DNA of 14,868 nt from JAZGER01 sp036480335 (GCA_036480335.1 JAZGGH010000110.1:1-14868), one strand, 5' to 3'. Counted from the stretch's first letter, positions 1-7,045 are shown. Translations and numbers: made by a program. Notes: generated from the letters alone by a model not told the origin.

Positions 1-82
1 CTGACACACTCAGGTCAACACCCGATACATGCCAGGGACTCTTGATACCCAGTATCTGGGCGTATAAGTCTTTGTCTCTCAT
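1..82 (-). CDS. ISL3-family transposase, N-terminal 27 codons only
   Basis: This frame is open from an ATG at 82-80 to the window edge. It encodes a peptide beginning MRDKDLYAQILGIKSPWHVS and continuing GVDLSVS. The pattern of a short polar start, (L)YxxILGI, then SPW and a V-x-x-V-D-L strand is the N-terminus I recognise from ISL3-family (DDE) transposases, just ahead of their zinc-ribbon region. An AGAGG stretch directly abuts the ATG on the minus strand, closer than an ideal ribosome binding site. The zinc ribbon and catalytic domain lie outside the window, so I cannot tell whether the transposase is intact. The family call rests on a short peptide but is supported by the GGCTCTT terminus beside it. 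Confidence 0.72.
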   Translation of the reverse strand, partial: MRDKDLYAQILGIKSPWHVSGVDLSVS

Positions 83-123
83 CCTCTATACAGTAAACTA
101 CCCACTCGATCAGGGGAAGAGCC
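1..123 (-). mobile_element. One terminus of an ISL3-family insertion sequence, cut by the window edge
   Basis: Read on the minus strand from position 123, the sequence opens with GGCTCTTCCCC (113-123). This matches the GGCTCTT start typical of ISL3-family terminal inverted repeats. A transposase start codon lies about 40 bases inside. The outer edge sits only 18 bases beyond the psd stop codon. ISL3 elements are known to duplicate 8 bp of target; the copy at this end would be 124-131, and the partner is outside the window. The boundary is inferred from the terminal motif and the transposase start; the other end is not visible. Confidence 0.72.
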
Positions 124-141
124 TAAATAGGGGGTTATATG

Positions 142-1011
142 TTATTTTGCTGGCATTGCAATCTTTTCACCCATTTTAACTGCTGCATCAGCTTCCAGGT
201 TATCCAGCCAGTCAATCCTGTCGTTCTGGAACAGGACAATGATGGTCGAGCCCATATTGAAGCGCCCCATTTCTTCTCCGCGATCCAGATGAATATTCTG
301 ATGTCGGTAATCTGTACGGATGATATCTGAACCATGGGGTGGCGTGACCAGCCCTGCCCAGACCGTTTCAATGGCGGCTACAAAAATAGCACCGACAAGA
401 ACCAGTGCCATTTTTCCGTGCTCTGTTTCAAAAATGGCGACCAGCCGTTCATTACGAGCAAACAGTCCGGGTATGGTGCGGGTAGTATGTGGGGCAACAC
501 TGAATAAACGCCCCGGGACGTAAATGGTTTCCAGTAAGCGTCCGGAAATGGGCATGTGCAGACGGTGATAATCCCGTGGTGACAGGTAAATGGTGGTGAA
601 ACGACCGTCTTCAAACTCATTTGCAAGCTGTTTGTTACCACCGAGCAGAGCGTTTGTGGTGAAATCAAAACCCTTAGCCTGGACCATTGCATCCAGTTGG
701 ATGGAACCCATCTGGCTGATTCTGCCATCTGCTGGACTGATGATGCTATCTGAATTTGAATCTAGCGGTCTGACTTCCGGTTTCAAAGCACGCGTGAAAA
801 AGGCATTGAAATGCTCAAAATCTTCAGGGCGGTTACGCAGAGGTTCATCCCAGTTGATGGCAAAGATCTGGCTAAAAATCTGGATGAAGTGATTCTTGAA
901 CCAGGGTGCACGAATACGGGTGATCGCCAGCATGGCTCTTGATAAGGCATGATGCGGGAGCAGGTAAAGCGGTAGTGATTTGGCTTTGTCAGCGAAAGAT
1001 GAGTTATTCAT
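142..1011 (-). CDS. psd: Phosphatidylserine decarboxylase proenzyme
   Basis: This 289-residue protein is the usual size for proteobacterial Psd. The enzyme decarboxylates phosphatidylserine to phosphatidylethanolamine at the inner membrane, using a pyruvoyl group made by self-cleavage. Visible signatures are SPADG (Asp95), SPRDYHRLHMP (His149 and His152) and the GS cleavage site at Gly254-Ser255 in RFNMGST. By homology, Asp95, His152 and Ser255 correspond to the Asp-His-Ser triad of E. coli Psd. Cleavage before Ser255 would give a long beta chain and a short alpha chain of about 35 residues. The family motif is usually LGST; here it is MGST, a conservative change that should not abolish processing. 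The gene starts 9 bases after the PCu(A)C stop, so it is probably co-transcribed with the two copper genes upstream. An ISL3 element begins just past its stop codon. Confidence 0.96.
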   Translation of the reverse strand: MNNSSFADKAKSLPLYLLPHHALSRAMLAITRIRAPWFKNHFIQIFSQIFAINWDEPLRNRPEDFEHFNAFFTRALKPEVRPLDSNSDSIISPADGRISQMGSIQLDAMVQAKGFDFTTNALLGGNKQLANEFEDGRFTTIYLSPRDYHRLHMPISGRLLETIYVPGRLFSVAPHTTRTIPGLFARNERLVAIFETEHGKMALVLVGAIFVAAIETVWAGLVTPPHGSDIIRTDYRHQNIHLDRGEEMGRFNMGSTIIVLFQNDRIDWLDNLEADAAVKMGEKIAMPAK

Positions 1012-1020
1012 ATCAGACTT

Positions 1021-1476
1021 TCAGGGTATTCCGGCACGTTTGACAATGGCTTTTACCGGCAGGCTTTCACCATTAGCAAAGTAGAGACGAAAATAGACGG
1101 TATCGCCAGCCTCTAATGCTTTTTCAGGGGCGGGCATCATTAAATGAAAGCCGCCAGGTTTCAGTTCCAGTTTTCCATGGGCCGGAATAGAAAGCTTGTC
1201 CTGATGCAGCATTTTTGCCACACCATCAATTACCTCGCTTTTATGCATCATGACATGGCTAAAATATTTACTGACGACGAATTCCAGCTCACGGCCTTTA
1301 TCGCTCTGGTTTTCAATTGTCAGATAGGCCGCCAGCATGGCAGCGCCTGGTGGTGCTTCGCGGACCCAGACATTGCTAATGATGAGGCCATTGTCTGTAT
1401 CTGGTAGAGCATCTGCCAGTACGATTGATTGAAAGCCGAGATGAAGGGCGAGCAGGGGTAACAGGTATTTAATCAT
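1021..1476 (-). CDS. Periplasmic PCu(A)C-family copper chaperone
   Basis: This is a 151-residue secreted protein of the PCu(A)C (former DUF461) family. Members bind Cu(I) in the periplasm and help metallate the CuA centre of cytochrome c oxidase, usually with Sco. The N-terminus is a signal peptide with a hydrophobic core around residues 4-20 and a likely cut near ADA (21-23). The family copper motif H-X10-M-X21-H-X-M is complete: His78, Met89, His111 and Met113. The usual GGFHLMM context surrounds the second half. The start codon overlaps the end of the upstream Sco gene by 8 bases (ATGATTAA), which implies translational coupling. Psd follows 9 bases downstream. The family call is firm; the exact target oxidase is inferred, because no oxidase subunits lie in the window. 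Confidence 0.93.
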   Translation of the reverse strand: MIKYLLPLLALHLGFQSIVLADALPDTDNGLIISNVWVREAPPGAAMLAAYLTIENQSDKGRELEFVVSKYFSHVMMHKSEVIDGVAKMLHQDKLSIPAHGKLELKPGGFHLMMPAPEKALEAGDTVYFRLYFANGESLPVKAIVKRAGIP

Positions 1477-2125
1477 TGACTAGCCCATACCATGCTTGAA
1501 TCAAAGGTAGATCATGGGCAATATTATCAGCTTTATGGGGAGCGCCGAAAACGGCTCGAAAATGTCCCTCTGGGTCGAACAATAAAAGAGCGGCACTGTG
1601 ATCGACAAGGTAGTCCTCAGATGATTTTTCTTCGACCCGGGCGTATATGATGCCAAGTTGACGAGAGAGTGCGAGTAATTCATTTTCACTGCCGGTAACG
1701 CCAATGAAGTCGTTATTGAAATACTGGACGTAATCTGAAAGTTGCTGGCCATTGTCGCGCTCAGGGTCGACGCTGATAAAGACCACCTGAGGTATCATGG
1801 TTGAAGAGGGCGTAGAGGCCATTATCTTTATGGATGCAGCCAGATCCTGCAGTGTCGTAGGGCAAATATCAGGGCAATGGGTGTAACCAAAAAAGAGAAA
1901 ACTCCAGTGTCCTTTGAGATTTTCCAGCGTAAAAGCTTCTCCGCTTCCCGTGGAGAGCTGGAAAGGCTGGATTGCACGACCCTCGGGTAGCAGTGTTGCC
2001 TGTGTCAGCTCAGGAGGTATGACCGGGGTCGGGCGAAAAAAGACTAGCCAGATGATCGCAGCTATCAGAATGCCGGGTATAATCCAGATGGCTTCGCGCG
2101 CGATTGAGTGATTTGAGTTATTCAT
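1469..2125 (-). CDS. Sco1/SenC-family copper-binding thioredoxin-like protein
   Basis: This 218-residue membrane-anchored protein has a thioredoxin fold. Residues 12-30 form one transmembrane helix that would place the rest in the periplasm. The Sco copper site is intact: CPDIC with Cys84 and Cys88 after the FFGYTHC strand, and the distal His176 in VDHSA. The segment VVFISVDPERD (114-124) is also characteristic. Sco proteins reduce or metallate the CuA site of cytochrome c oxidase subunit II, and some act as thiol-disulfide reductases. The gene directly precedes and overlaps a PCu(A)C chaperone, which is the classic partner. No Shine-Dalgarno sequence is obvious before the ATG. The start is supported by the short N-terminal tail ahead of the helix. 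Whether it serves oxidase assembly or copper or oxidative stress sensing cannot be decided here. Confidence 0.94.
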   Translation of the reverse strand: MNNSNHSIAREAIWIIPGILIAAIIWLVFFRPTPVIPPELTQATLLPEGRAIQPFQLSTGSGEAFTLENLKGHWSFLFFGYTHCPDICPTTLQDLAASIKIMASTPSSTMIPQVVFISVDPERDNGQQLSDYVQYFNNDFIGVTGSENELLALSRQLGIIYARVEEKSSEDYLVDHSAALLLFDPEGHFRAVFGAPHKADNIAHDLPLIQAWYGLVND

Positions 2126-2181
2126 TTCAATATTATTTCATATTTCAGCACAAAGTGTTGCAGTACAGGATATCAACAAAC
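2126..2181. promoter_or_regulatory. Short divergent intergenic region between the Sco gene and prmB
   Basis: These 56 bases separate two divergently read genes, so they should hold or overlap both promoters. The sequence is AT-rich, with ATT/TAT stretches around 2126-2145. I found no clear -35/-10 pair at ideal spacing on either strand. AGGA at 2167-2170 is the only ribosome-binding-like motif on the prmB side, 11 bases before its preferred ATG. The role is inferred from gene arrangement rather than from a strong motif. Confidence 0.4.
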
Positions 2182-3117
2182 ATGTCAGTCAAAGTAGACA
2201 AACAGGCAGTGATGAGTGATTTACAGACGCTGCGCGATTTAGTGCGCTGGGGAGCCAGTCTGTTTAATCGGTCTGAGCTGTTTTATGGTCATGGTACAGA
2301 CAATGCCTTTGATGAGGCTTTGATGCTGGCCTGTCATGTGCTTTCGTTGCCACCCGTATTGCCGCAGGGTTATCTCGAAAGTCGGCTTACATGCGATGAG
2401 CGTATTGCCATTGCCGAAATTTTTGAACTGCGCATCCAGACACGTAAACCTGCAGCTTATTTAACCGGAACAGCCTGGTTTGCCGGACTGCCTTTTCTGG
2501 TGGATGAGCGTGTGTTGGTGCCTCGTTCACCACTGGCTGAACCTGTTCTGCAGGGATTTTCCCCCTGGCTGGAGCCAACATCCGTAGAGCGGATTCTGGA
2601 TCTTTGTACGGGCAGTGGTTGTATCGCGGTTGCCTGCGCGATTGCTTTCGATAATGCCAGTGTACATGCGACAGATATATCGGAAGATGCGCTTGCAGTT
2701 GCCAGACATAACATCGATCAGCATGGTCTGGAAGACTGGGTGACACCGATACAGTCTGATCTTTTTGATAAGCTGAATGGCTATCGCTACCAGTTGATTA
2801 TTTCCAATCCGCCCTATGTTTCACAGCAAGAAATGCTTGCCTTGCCGCAAGAGTATCATCAGGAACCCGGTTTAGGTCTGCAGGCCGAGGATGAGGGTTT
2901 ACAGATTGTCATCCGCATTCTGGCGAATGCTGCAGATTATCTGGACGACGATGGTATTCTTGTGGTGGAAGTGGGTAACAGTCAGGAAACGCTGGAAGAG
3001 CGTTTTCCTGATGTGCCATTTGTGTGGCTGGATTTTGAGAATGGCGGCCATGGCGTGTTTTTGCTTGAGGCACAACAGTTGAATAATTATCGCAGGGCTT
3101 TTCAGGCTGCGTTGTAA
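2182..3117 (+). CDS. prmB: 50S ribosomal protein L3 N5-glutamine methyltransferase
   Basis: PrmB is a SAM-dependent methyltransferase that methylates a glutamine side chain of ribosomal protein L3 during large-subunit assembly. From this start the product is 311 residues, matching the family. It shows the N-terminal helical region with YGHGTDNAFDEA (35-46) and then VDERVLVPRSP (107-117). The SAM-binding motif I is LDLCTGSGCIAVA (139-151) and the substrate glutamine-binding motif NPPY is at 209-212. The YGHGTDN, VLVPRSP and final FENGGHGVFLL blocks resemble E. coli PrmB and separate it from the release-factor enzyme PrmC. An in-frame ATG at 2104 would add 26 residues but lies inside the divergent Sco gene. 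The 2182 start aligns with the E. coli N-terminus. Another ATG at 2212 is possible. Confidence 0.95.
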   Translation: MSVKVDKQAVMSDLQTLRDLVRWGASLFNRSELFYGHGTDNAFDEALMLACHVLSLPPVLPQGYLESRLTCDERIAIAEIFELRIQTRKPAAYLTGTAWFAGLPFLVDERVLVPRSPLAEPVLQGFSPWLEPTSVERILDLCTGSGCIAVACAIAFDNASVHATDISEDALAVARHNIDQHGLEDWVTPIQSDLFDKLNGYRYQLIISNPPYVSQQEMLALPQEYHQEPGLGLQAEDEGLQIVIRILANAADYLDDDGILVVEVGNSQETLEERFPDVPFVWLDFENGGHGVFLLEAQQLNNYRRAFQAAL

Positions 3118-3155
3118 CAGAGGGAACGACCGGTCTGTTTAACAGGATCAATAGA

Positions 3156-4394
3156 TCAGGCTTTCCGATCAAATTTCCCCGCGCAGATATCCCGGTACAG
3201 GCCATCCAGTGTGTCGGCGATGGCACTGTATGAACGATATTGTTCTACATATTGTCGTCCGCGCTTGCCCATTTCCTGCGCGGCTTGCGGATTATTGATA
3301 ACCTTGACAATGGCTTCGGCAAATTCGGTTTCATCCCAGTCAACACAATACCCGGCGTTACTTTCTTCTATTACCTTGCGTTGATCGGGGTGGTTATTAG
3401 CGACGACCGGCTTTGAAAACGCCATGTATTCAACCAGCTTGGTTGGCGAAGTGGAATTCAATATGGGGGTTGGGTAAAACGGAGAAACACAAACCGTGGC
3501 ATTGTTGACATATTGCCAGGCTTCATCCAGCGGCAGAAAGCCGGTCATTACAATTGAGTCGCTGATGCCCAGTTTTTCTGCTTCATCCAGCAGCCGTTTT
3601 TCATCTTCTTCATCCTGGCCGCCACCGACAAAATATAATTTTGCATGCGGAATTTTGTCGACTACCTGTTTATGTGTGCGTACCAGGAATTCGAGTTTTC
3701 TGTCTTTCACCAGTGTACCCAGATACAGAACTATCGTTTCATCAGTTTTCTTCGTTTCATCTGCAGACCAGTCTGCCAGGCTCTGCAATGATACGCCCAT
3801 TGGAACCGGAGTGATTCGTTCGGGGTTAACGCCGTTTGCGACCACATCGGCTTTCATCTGGTCGCTTTGCACAAACACATAATCCGCTGCTGGCATGATG
3901 ATTTTATAAAGAACGAATTTTAGAAAATATCCGCGCAGTCTGTCGAGTAATGGAAATGGGGATTCGCCGTCATTGACTCGATATAGATACATTTCAGGGA
4001 AGGGAAATGAGAGCCAGAAAATGAAGCGGGTTCGGGTCAGTTTGGCGGCAATCAGCCCGGTAATGGCAGCAAAAAACTTGTCGCGTACCTGAATGAAGTC
4101 GTACTGTTTTTTGCGTGCCTGTGGAATAATGCTCAGATCTACCCGAAAACCCAGTAATTGTTTTTTCAGTTTGGAGACTATACCCGCCCCCCTGTCAGTA
4201 GCGCCCACCCAGGCTGAGCCACCGTCCCATTCCGTTTTATAGGCTTTATCTACAGGATCTTTTGACTGGAAAATCCAGTCAATGACATGTTGACGTTGTT
4301 TGAGCTCTTTGGCAAACAGAACCACAGTATCCGGCCGAAAGGGTGGAAAAGGCTCTCTGAGCAGGAATAAATATTTGAGGTCTGATGCTTTCAT
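3156..4394 (-). CDS. GT-B glycosyltransferase, family 4-like
   Basis: This 412-residue protein has the layout of a retaining GT-B glycosyltransferase. The N-terminal half contains a typical start (YLFLLREPFPP, 8-18) and the linker YVFVQSDQMKADV (172-184). The C-terminal nucleotide-sugar domain begins near IVLYLGTLVKDRKLE (221-235), continues with LYFVGGG (253-259), and carries SPTKLVEYMAFSKPVVA (316-332). Glu322 in the last block matches the conserved glutamate of the GT4 E-X7-E region. There is no signal peptide or clear transmembrane helix, so it probably works on the cytoplasmic face of the membrane. Donor and acceptor cannot be read from the sequence. It converges on prmB with 38 bases between them and has no partner gene on its strand. 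The nearby sulfotransferases suggest surface glycan work, but that is inference. Confidence 0.9.
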   Translation of the reverse strand: MKASDLKYLFLLREPFPPFRPDTVVLFAKELKQRQHVIDWIFQSKDPVDKAYKTEWDGGSAWVGATDRGAGIVSKLKKQLLGFRVDLSIIPQARKKQYDFIQVRDKFFAAITGLIAAKLTRTRFIFWLSFPFPEMYLYRVNDGESPFPLLDRLRGYFLKFVLYKIIMPAADYVFVQSDQMKADVVANGVNPERITPVPMGVSLQSLADWSADETKKTDETIVLYLGTLVKDRKLEFLVRTHKQVVDKIPHAKLYFVGGGQDEEDEKRLLDEAEKLGISDSIVMTGFLPLDEAWQYVNNATVCVSPFYPTPILNSTSPTKLVEYMAFSKPVVANNHPDQRKVIEESNAGYCVDWDETEFAEAIVKVINNPQAAQEMGKRGRQYVEQYRSYSAIADTLDGLYRDICAGKFDRKA

Positions 4395-4482
4395 GTGATG
4401 TTCTATCGGTCGAAATGCACAATCAATGAGAAATAATGATTATATATGTGGATTGAGGATGAAGAGAGTTATATAAGTGTCT

Positions 4483-4511
4483 ATTATATATGGATAGTTT
4501 TTCATTGGAAA
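4483..4511 (-). promoter_or_regulatory. Candidate sigma70-type promoter for the glycosyltransferase
   Basis: On the minus strand, TTTCCA (4511-4506) is followed after 17 bases by a perfect TATAAT (4488-4483). Transcription would start near 4476, leaving a leader of about 80 bases before the ATG at 4394. A second TATAAT at 4444-4439 lacks a good -35 partner. The region is so AT-rich that chance matches are likely, so this is only a candidate. Confidence 0.4.
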
Positions 4512-4627
4512 GTGATTTACCATTCTCTTTGTCAATAACTGAAGGCGATGATCTGGTTCAGATGTAGTAAAGAGAAGCTATGTTCTGCCGATTAGCAGGC
4601 AGCCTCATTAAAATACTGATCTAGCTA

Positions 4628-4773
4628 TAGGGCACCTCTATTAATCGTCTTTTCGCCCGATTTCGGCGTTGGATGAATTTTTGCGATCCTCATGTATGCC
4701 TTATACACTGCGGTTCTCAAAATCATCCGCCTTGAACTCAGACGAAAGATCCTGATTAATCGAGGTACCCCTA
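4628..4773. mobile_element. MITE-like fold-back element flanked by TA
   Basis: The left end reads TAGGGCACCTCTATTAATC. The reverse complement of the right end reads TAGGGGTACCTCGATTAATC. These match apart from one extra base and two substitutions. The similarity continues inward in a diverged form (TCTTTCG, GGCG, GATGA, TTTTG), so most of the roughly 145 bases can fold into one long imperfect hairpin with its tip around GTATGCC near 4693. Both ends abut a TA dinucleotide, as expected for an IS630/Tc1-type target duplication. There is no transposase gene inside. This points to a non-autonomous element mobilised in trans, or a dispersed intergenic repeat. It lies 65 bases upstream of the sulfotransferase start. 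I have a vague memory of similar intergenic repeats in proteobacteria but cannot name the family. Confidence 0.72.
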
Positions 4774-4838
4774 ATAGTATTAGTTGAAGGAAGTACCCAC
4801 GCTCAGGAGAACTGGGCCAGATAAAGTTGCATTGAATT

Positions 4839-5846
4839 ATGAATGATATGATTTTTGTTACCGGCGCTTCCCGTTCGGGCACGACGATGCTGAGTCGGAT
4901 TCTTGGCCAGCATAGCCGGGTTGCCGGGCTGAAGGAATTGCATTGCTTTGGTGATCTTATTGATCCAAACCGGTTGCAGAGTGCGTTATCCCGGGTGGAA
5001 GCAATCGATTTATCGACCCGCCTGATCGCCAGAAGCAAACGGGATGTGTGGGGCAGTGTAGAAGAAGAAGACAGGGTTGAAGCGACCGGGTTTCTAGAAC
5101 ATCTTACTGATGGTGATTTAACCGCCGACAGTATTATTTCATCCACGTTGAGCCAGATTGCAGAAAACGCGGGCAAAGAAATTCCCTGCGAACAGACACC
5201 GCGCAATATCTTCTATGCACAACGTCTGCTGGAAGCCTTTCCCGAGCTTAAGATAGTCCATATCGTGCGTGATCCACGCGATGTGCTGGCATCACAGAAG
5301 AATCGCTGGCAACGAAAACGTCTGGGCGGGAGTAATATTCCCTGGTCGGAAATTATTCGTGTCTGGTTTAATTACCACCCGTATACCATTACAAAAATGT
5401 GGCTCAAGGCAAACCGGCTGGCTTTGCAGTTACAGGATCACGATAGATTTTATATGCTGCGTTTTGAAGATCTGATTGAAGACCCGCAGACACAGGTTGA
5501 AAAAATATCCGGCTTTCTAGGGTTGTCCTACGAAAAAATCATGCTGGATATTCCTCAGGTGGGTTCTTCTCACAGTGATAACACGGAACAGCAAACCGGC
5601 GTCAGAAAGAGCACGCTGAATCGCTGGAAAACAGTCTTGAGCAGTGGTGAAGTGATTGTTTGTGAAAAACTGGCAAAACCTTTGATGGATCAGTTTTCTT
5701 ATCCGCTTAGCGCGAAGGGTGGTGCGCTCGATTCATCAGTCATTATGCAGGTTCTGAAATACCCACTGCATGCCGCAGGGGTTTTATTGTCAAATCCTCG
5801 GCGTGCCTGGATTCAGTTTCAGGCTGTTTTAGGGAAATCAAAATAG
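4839..5846 (+). CDS. Sulfotransferase family protein (first of tandem pair)
   Basis: This 335-residue protein has a sulfotransferase fold, which moves a sulfuryl group from PAPS to an acceptor. The 5'-phosphosulfate loop is at the extreme N-terminus (FVTGASRSGTTMLSRIL, 6-22), with Arg12, Ser13, Gly14 and Thr15-Thr16 in the P-loop-like position. The 3'-phosphate motif is IVHIVRDPRDVLASQ (139-153), with Arg144. FYMLRFEDLIEDP, further on, is also typical of the family. There is no signal peptide or transmembrane segment, so it should be cytoplasmic. The start has no close ribosome binding site; an ATG three codons on (4848) is an alternative, and an upstream in-frame TTG (4827) is ruled out by a TGA at 4833. 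The acceptor is unknown. It lies 19 bases before a second sulfotransferase and 65 bases after a MITE-like element. Confidence 0.88.
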   Translation: MNDMIFVTGASRSGTTMLSRILGQHSRVAGLKELHCFGDLIDPNRLQSALSRVEAIDLSTRLIARSKRDVWGSVEEEDRVEATGFLEHLTDGDLTADSIISSTLSQIAENAGKEIPCEQTPRNIFYAQRLLEAFPELKIVHIVRDPRDVLASQKNRWQRKRLGGSNIPWSEIIRVWFNYHPYTITKMWLKANRLALQLQDHDRFYMLRFEDLIEDPQTQVEKISGFLGLSYEKIMLDIPQVGSSHSDNTEQQTGVRKSTLNRWKTVLSSGEVIVCEKLAKPLMDQFSYPLSAKGGALDSSVIMQVLKYPLHAAGVLLSNPRRAWIQFQAVLGKSK

Positions 5847-5865
5847 TGACAGGAAGGGAATAGTC

Positions 5866-6873
5866 ATGATTGCACAACTTGATAAAGAATACATGCAGTT
5901 CAGTAAGCGTTTTGCTATACGCCGAGTGGCGAGTTATCTATTGTTTGAAGGTCGCCCACATACGACAAAGGGTCAATGGATAAACCCGTTTGTACGGGGT
6001 TTTCTGAATATACTGGCTGCGATACCCGGAAATTCCCATGCTGACCGGCCTATCTATATTACCGGTCTCGGGCGTTCCGGAACAACGATTCTTGGCAAGC
6101 TGCTTTCCCTGCATAAGGATGTCGGCTTTCTCAATGAACCCAAGTTAATGTGGGCGATGGCGGATGCGAAAACTGATGTGTGTGCTGATTATGTGAGTGC
6201 GGGTGGCCGCTTCTGTCTTGAAGCCGTTGATGCACAGCCGGATACAGCAAGAATGGTTAACCGTATCCTCAGTCGTTATACCCGCCTGGTCGGGGTTAGC
6301 CGAGCCGTGGATAAATACCCAGAGTTTATTTTCAGAATAGATTATCTGAAGGCCACACTACCTGATGCAAAGATTATCTTTATTGCTCGCAATGGTATTG
6401 ATGCCGTGGCATCCGTTGCTAACTGGTCGCAGGTAAAGGGTGTACAGAAAGATGGGCAGGTTGATGACTGGTGGGGACGCGGTGATATAAAATGGACGTA
6501 TCTCTGTGAACAGATACTCACGGTTAATCCGGATTATTCGGATGTGGTCAATCTTGGCCTGAATAAAATCGATCATGCGAATCGCGCTGCGCTGGAATGG
6601 ATCGTGACAATGCGGCAGGGCTTGCAGGCAGTGGAAAACAATCCGGATTTGGTATACCGGATTAATTATGAAGAGTTGGTTGAGAAACCCAGAGAACAGC
6701 TGACGCAATTGATGCAGGCCTGCGAGCTTTCTGTTTCCGATACGGTACTCGACTATGCTGAAAAATCCCTCTATACCCTGAGGAAAAAACCCATGCCCGA
6801 TTTGCATGCGCCTGTTGCCGCTCTGTTTGAGTCAACGATGCGGGAAATGGGGTATGGCGACATGCTTGAGTAA
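5866..6873 (+). CDS. Sulfotransferase family protein (second of tandem pair)
   Basis: This second 335-residue sulfotransferase-fold protein has a longer N-terminal extension of about 60 residues before its PAPS loop. That loop is YITGLGRSGTTILGKLLSLH (64-83). A conserved acidic/proline patch, FLNEPKLMW (88-96), follows. The probable 3'-phosphate segment is AKIIFIARNGIDAVASV (168-184), where the usual RDPRD is replaced by RNGID. This variant occurs in divergent sulfotransferases. A YRINYEELVEKP block near the C-terminus parallels the RFEDLIEDP of the preceding gene. A strong ribosome binding site, AGGAAGGGA, lies about 6 bases before the ATG, and the 19-base spacing to the previous stop implies one transcript. 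The two proteins share the fold but are too different to be a recent duplication. No signal peptide is seen, and the acceptor is unknown. Confidence 0.86.
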   Translation: MIAQLDKEYMQFSKRFAIRRVASYLLFEGRPHTTKGQWINPFVRGFLNILAAIPGNSHADRPIYITGLGRSGTTILGKLLSLHKDVGFLNEPKLMWAMADAKTDVCADYVSAGGRFCLEAVDAQPDTARMVNRILSRYTRLVGVSRAVDKYPEFIFRIDYLKATLPDAKIIFIARNGIDAVASVANWSQVKGVQKDGQVDDWWGRGDIKWTYLCEQILTVNPDYSDVVNLGLNKIDHANRAALEWIVTMRQGLQAVENNPDLVYRINYEELVEKPREQLTQLMQACELSVSDTVLDYAEKSLYTLRKKPMPDLHAPVAALFESTMREMGYGDMLE

Positions 6874-6962
6874 CAAAAATCCTGATTGACAGGGAAAAAG
6901 TCTACCCTGACTTATCCAGATAAATAATTCCATGCAAATGCAGATTCCTGTTTAGCGGAAAT

Positions 6963-7000
6963 AATTGATATTCATCAAATAGTTGTATAGATGATCAATT
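6963..7000. repeat. Imperfect inverted repeat upstream of the first ASPIC protein gene
   Basis: AATTGAT at 6963-6969 pairs with ATCAATT at 6994-7000. CATC on the left and GATG on the right extend the match to 11 bp with a 3-base bulge. It ends 16 bases upstream of a candidate -35 box, a position suited to an activator or repressor site. No T-run follows, so it is not an intrinsic terminator for the sulfotransferase genes. Function is inferred from position only. Confidence 0.4.
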
Positions 7001-7016
7001 TTTGCTAGCTAGTCTG

Positions 7017-7045
7017 TTGGCAGAATGTCCTAATTTTGTTAAAAT
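7017..7045 (+). promoter_or_regulatory. Candidate sigma70 promoter for the first ASPIC/UnbV protein
   Basis: TTGGCA (7017-7022) and TAAAAT (7040-7045) are separated by exactly 17 bases. Each differs from consensus at one position. Transcription would begin near 7052 and give a leader of about 80-107 bases, depending on which start codon is used. A second TATAAT lies at 7112-7117 but with poor -35 spacing. This is the best promoter match in the window, though it is only a motif match. Confidence 0.5.

Larger units (their letters stand above)
4395..4838. other. Gene-free divergent region holding a promoter and a MITE-like element
   Basis: This 444-base gap separates the leftward glycosyltransferase from the rightward sulfotransferases. 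The left half (4395-4627) is very AT-rich and contains TATAAT-like boxes for the minus strand. The middle (4628-4773) is a fold-back repeat element. The last 65 bases before the sulfotransferase start show AGGAGA at 4805-4810, too far from the ATG to be its ribosome binding site. A small hairpin, CTGCC at 4585-4589 with GGCAG at 4598-4602, has no T-run. I see no credible coding sequence here. Confidence 0.7.

Noticed and set aside
1000..2125. Identical 12-base openings (ATGAATAACTCA) of psd and the Sco gene
   Set aside because: The proteins diverge at once after MNNS and belong to unrelated families, so I treat this as coincidence rather than a shared regulatory or duplicated element.
2104..2181. 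Upstream in-frame ATG that would lengthen PrmB by 26 residues
   Set aside because: It lies inside the start of the divergent Sco gene, and the extra residues have no counterpart in E. coli PrmB, whose N-terminus aligns with the start at 2182.
3118..3155. Bidirectional terminator between prmB and the glycosyltransferase
   Set aside because: The 38-base gap contains no stable GC-rich stem with T-runs on either strand.
4585..4602. Small hairpin CTGCC ... GGCAG in the intergenic region
   Set aside because: The 5-bp stem has no T-run and no relation to a gene end; it is easily expected by chance.
4625..5206. A 193-codon minus-strand open frame
   Set aside because: It covers the MITE-like element and the antisense of the first sulfotransferase. 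Its translation resembles no family, while the plus strand has clear sulfotransferase motifs.
6890..6909. Possible terminator after the sulfotransferase pair (CAGGG ... CCCTG)
   Set aside because: The stem is only 5 bp with a 10-base loop and no T-run follows.
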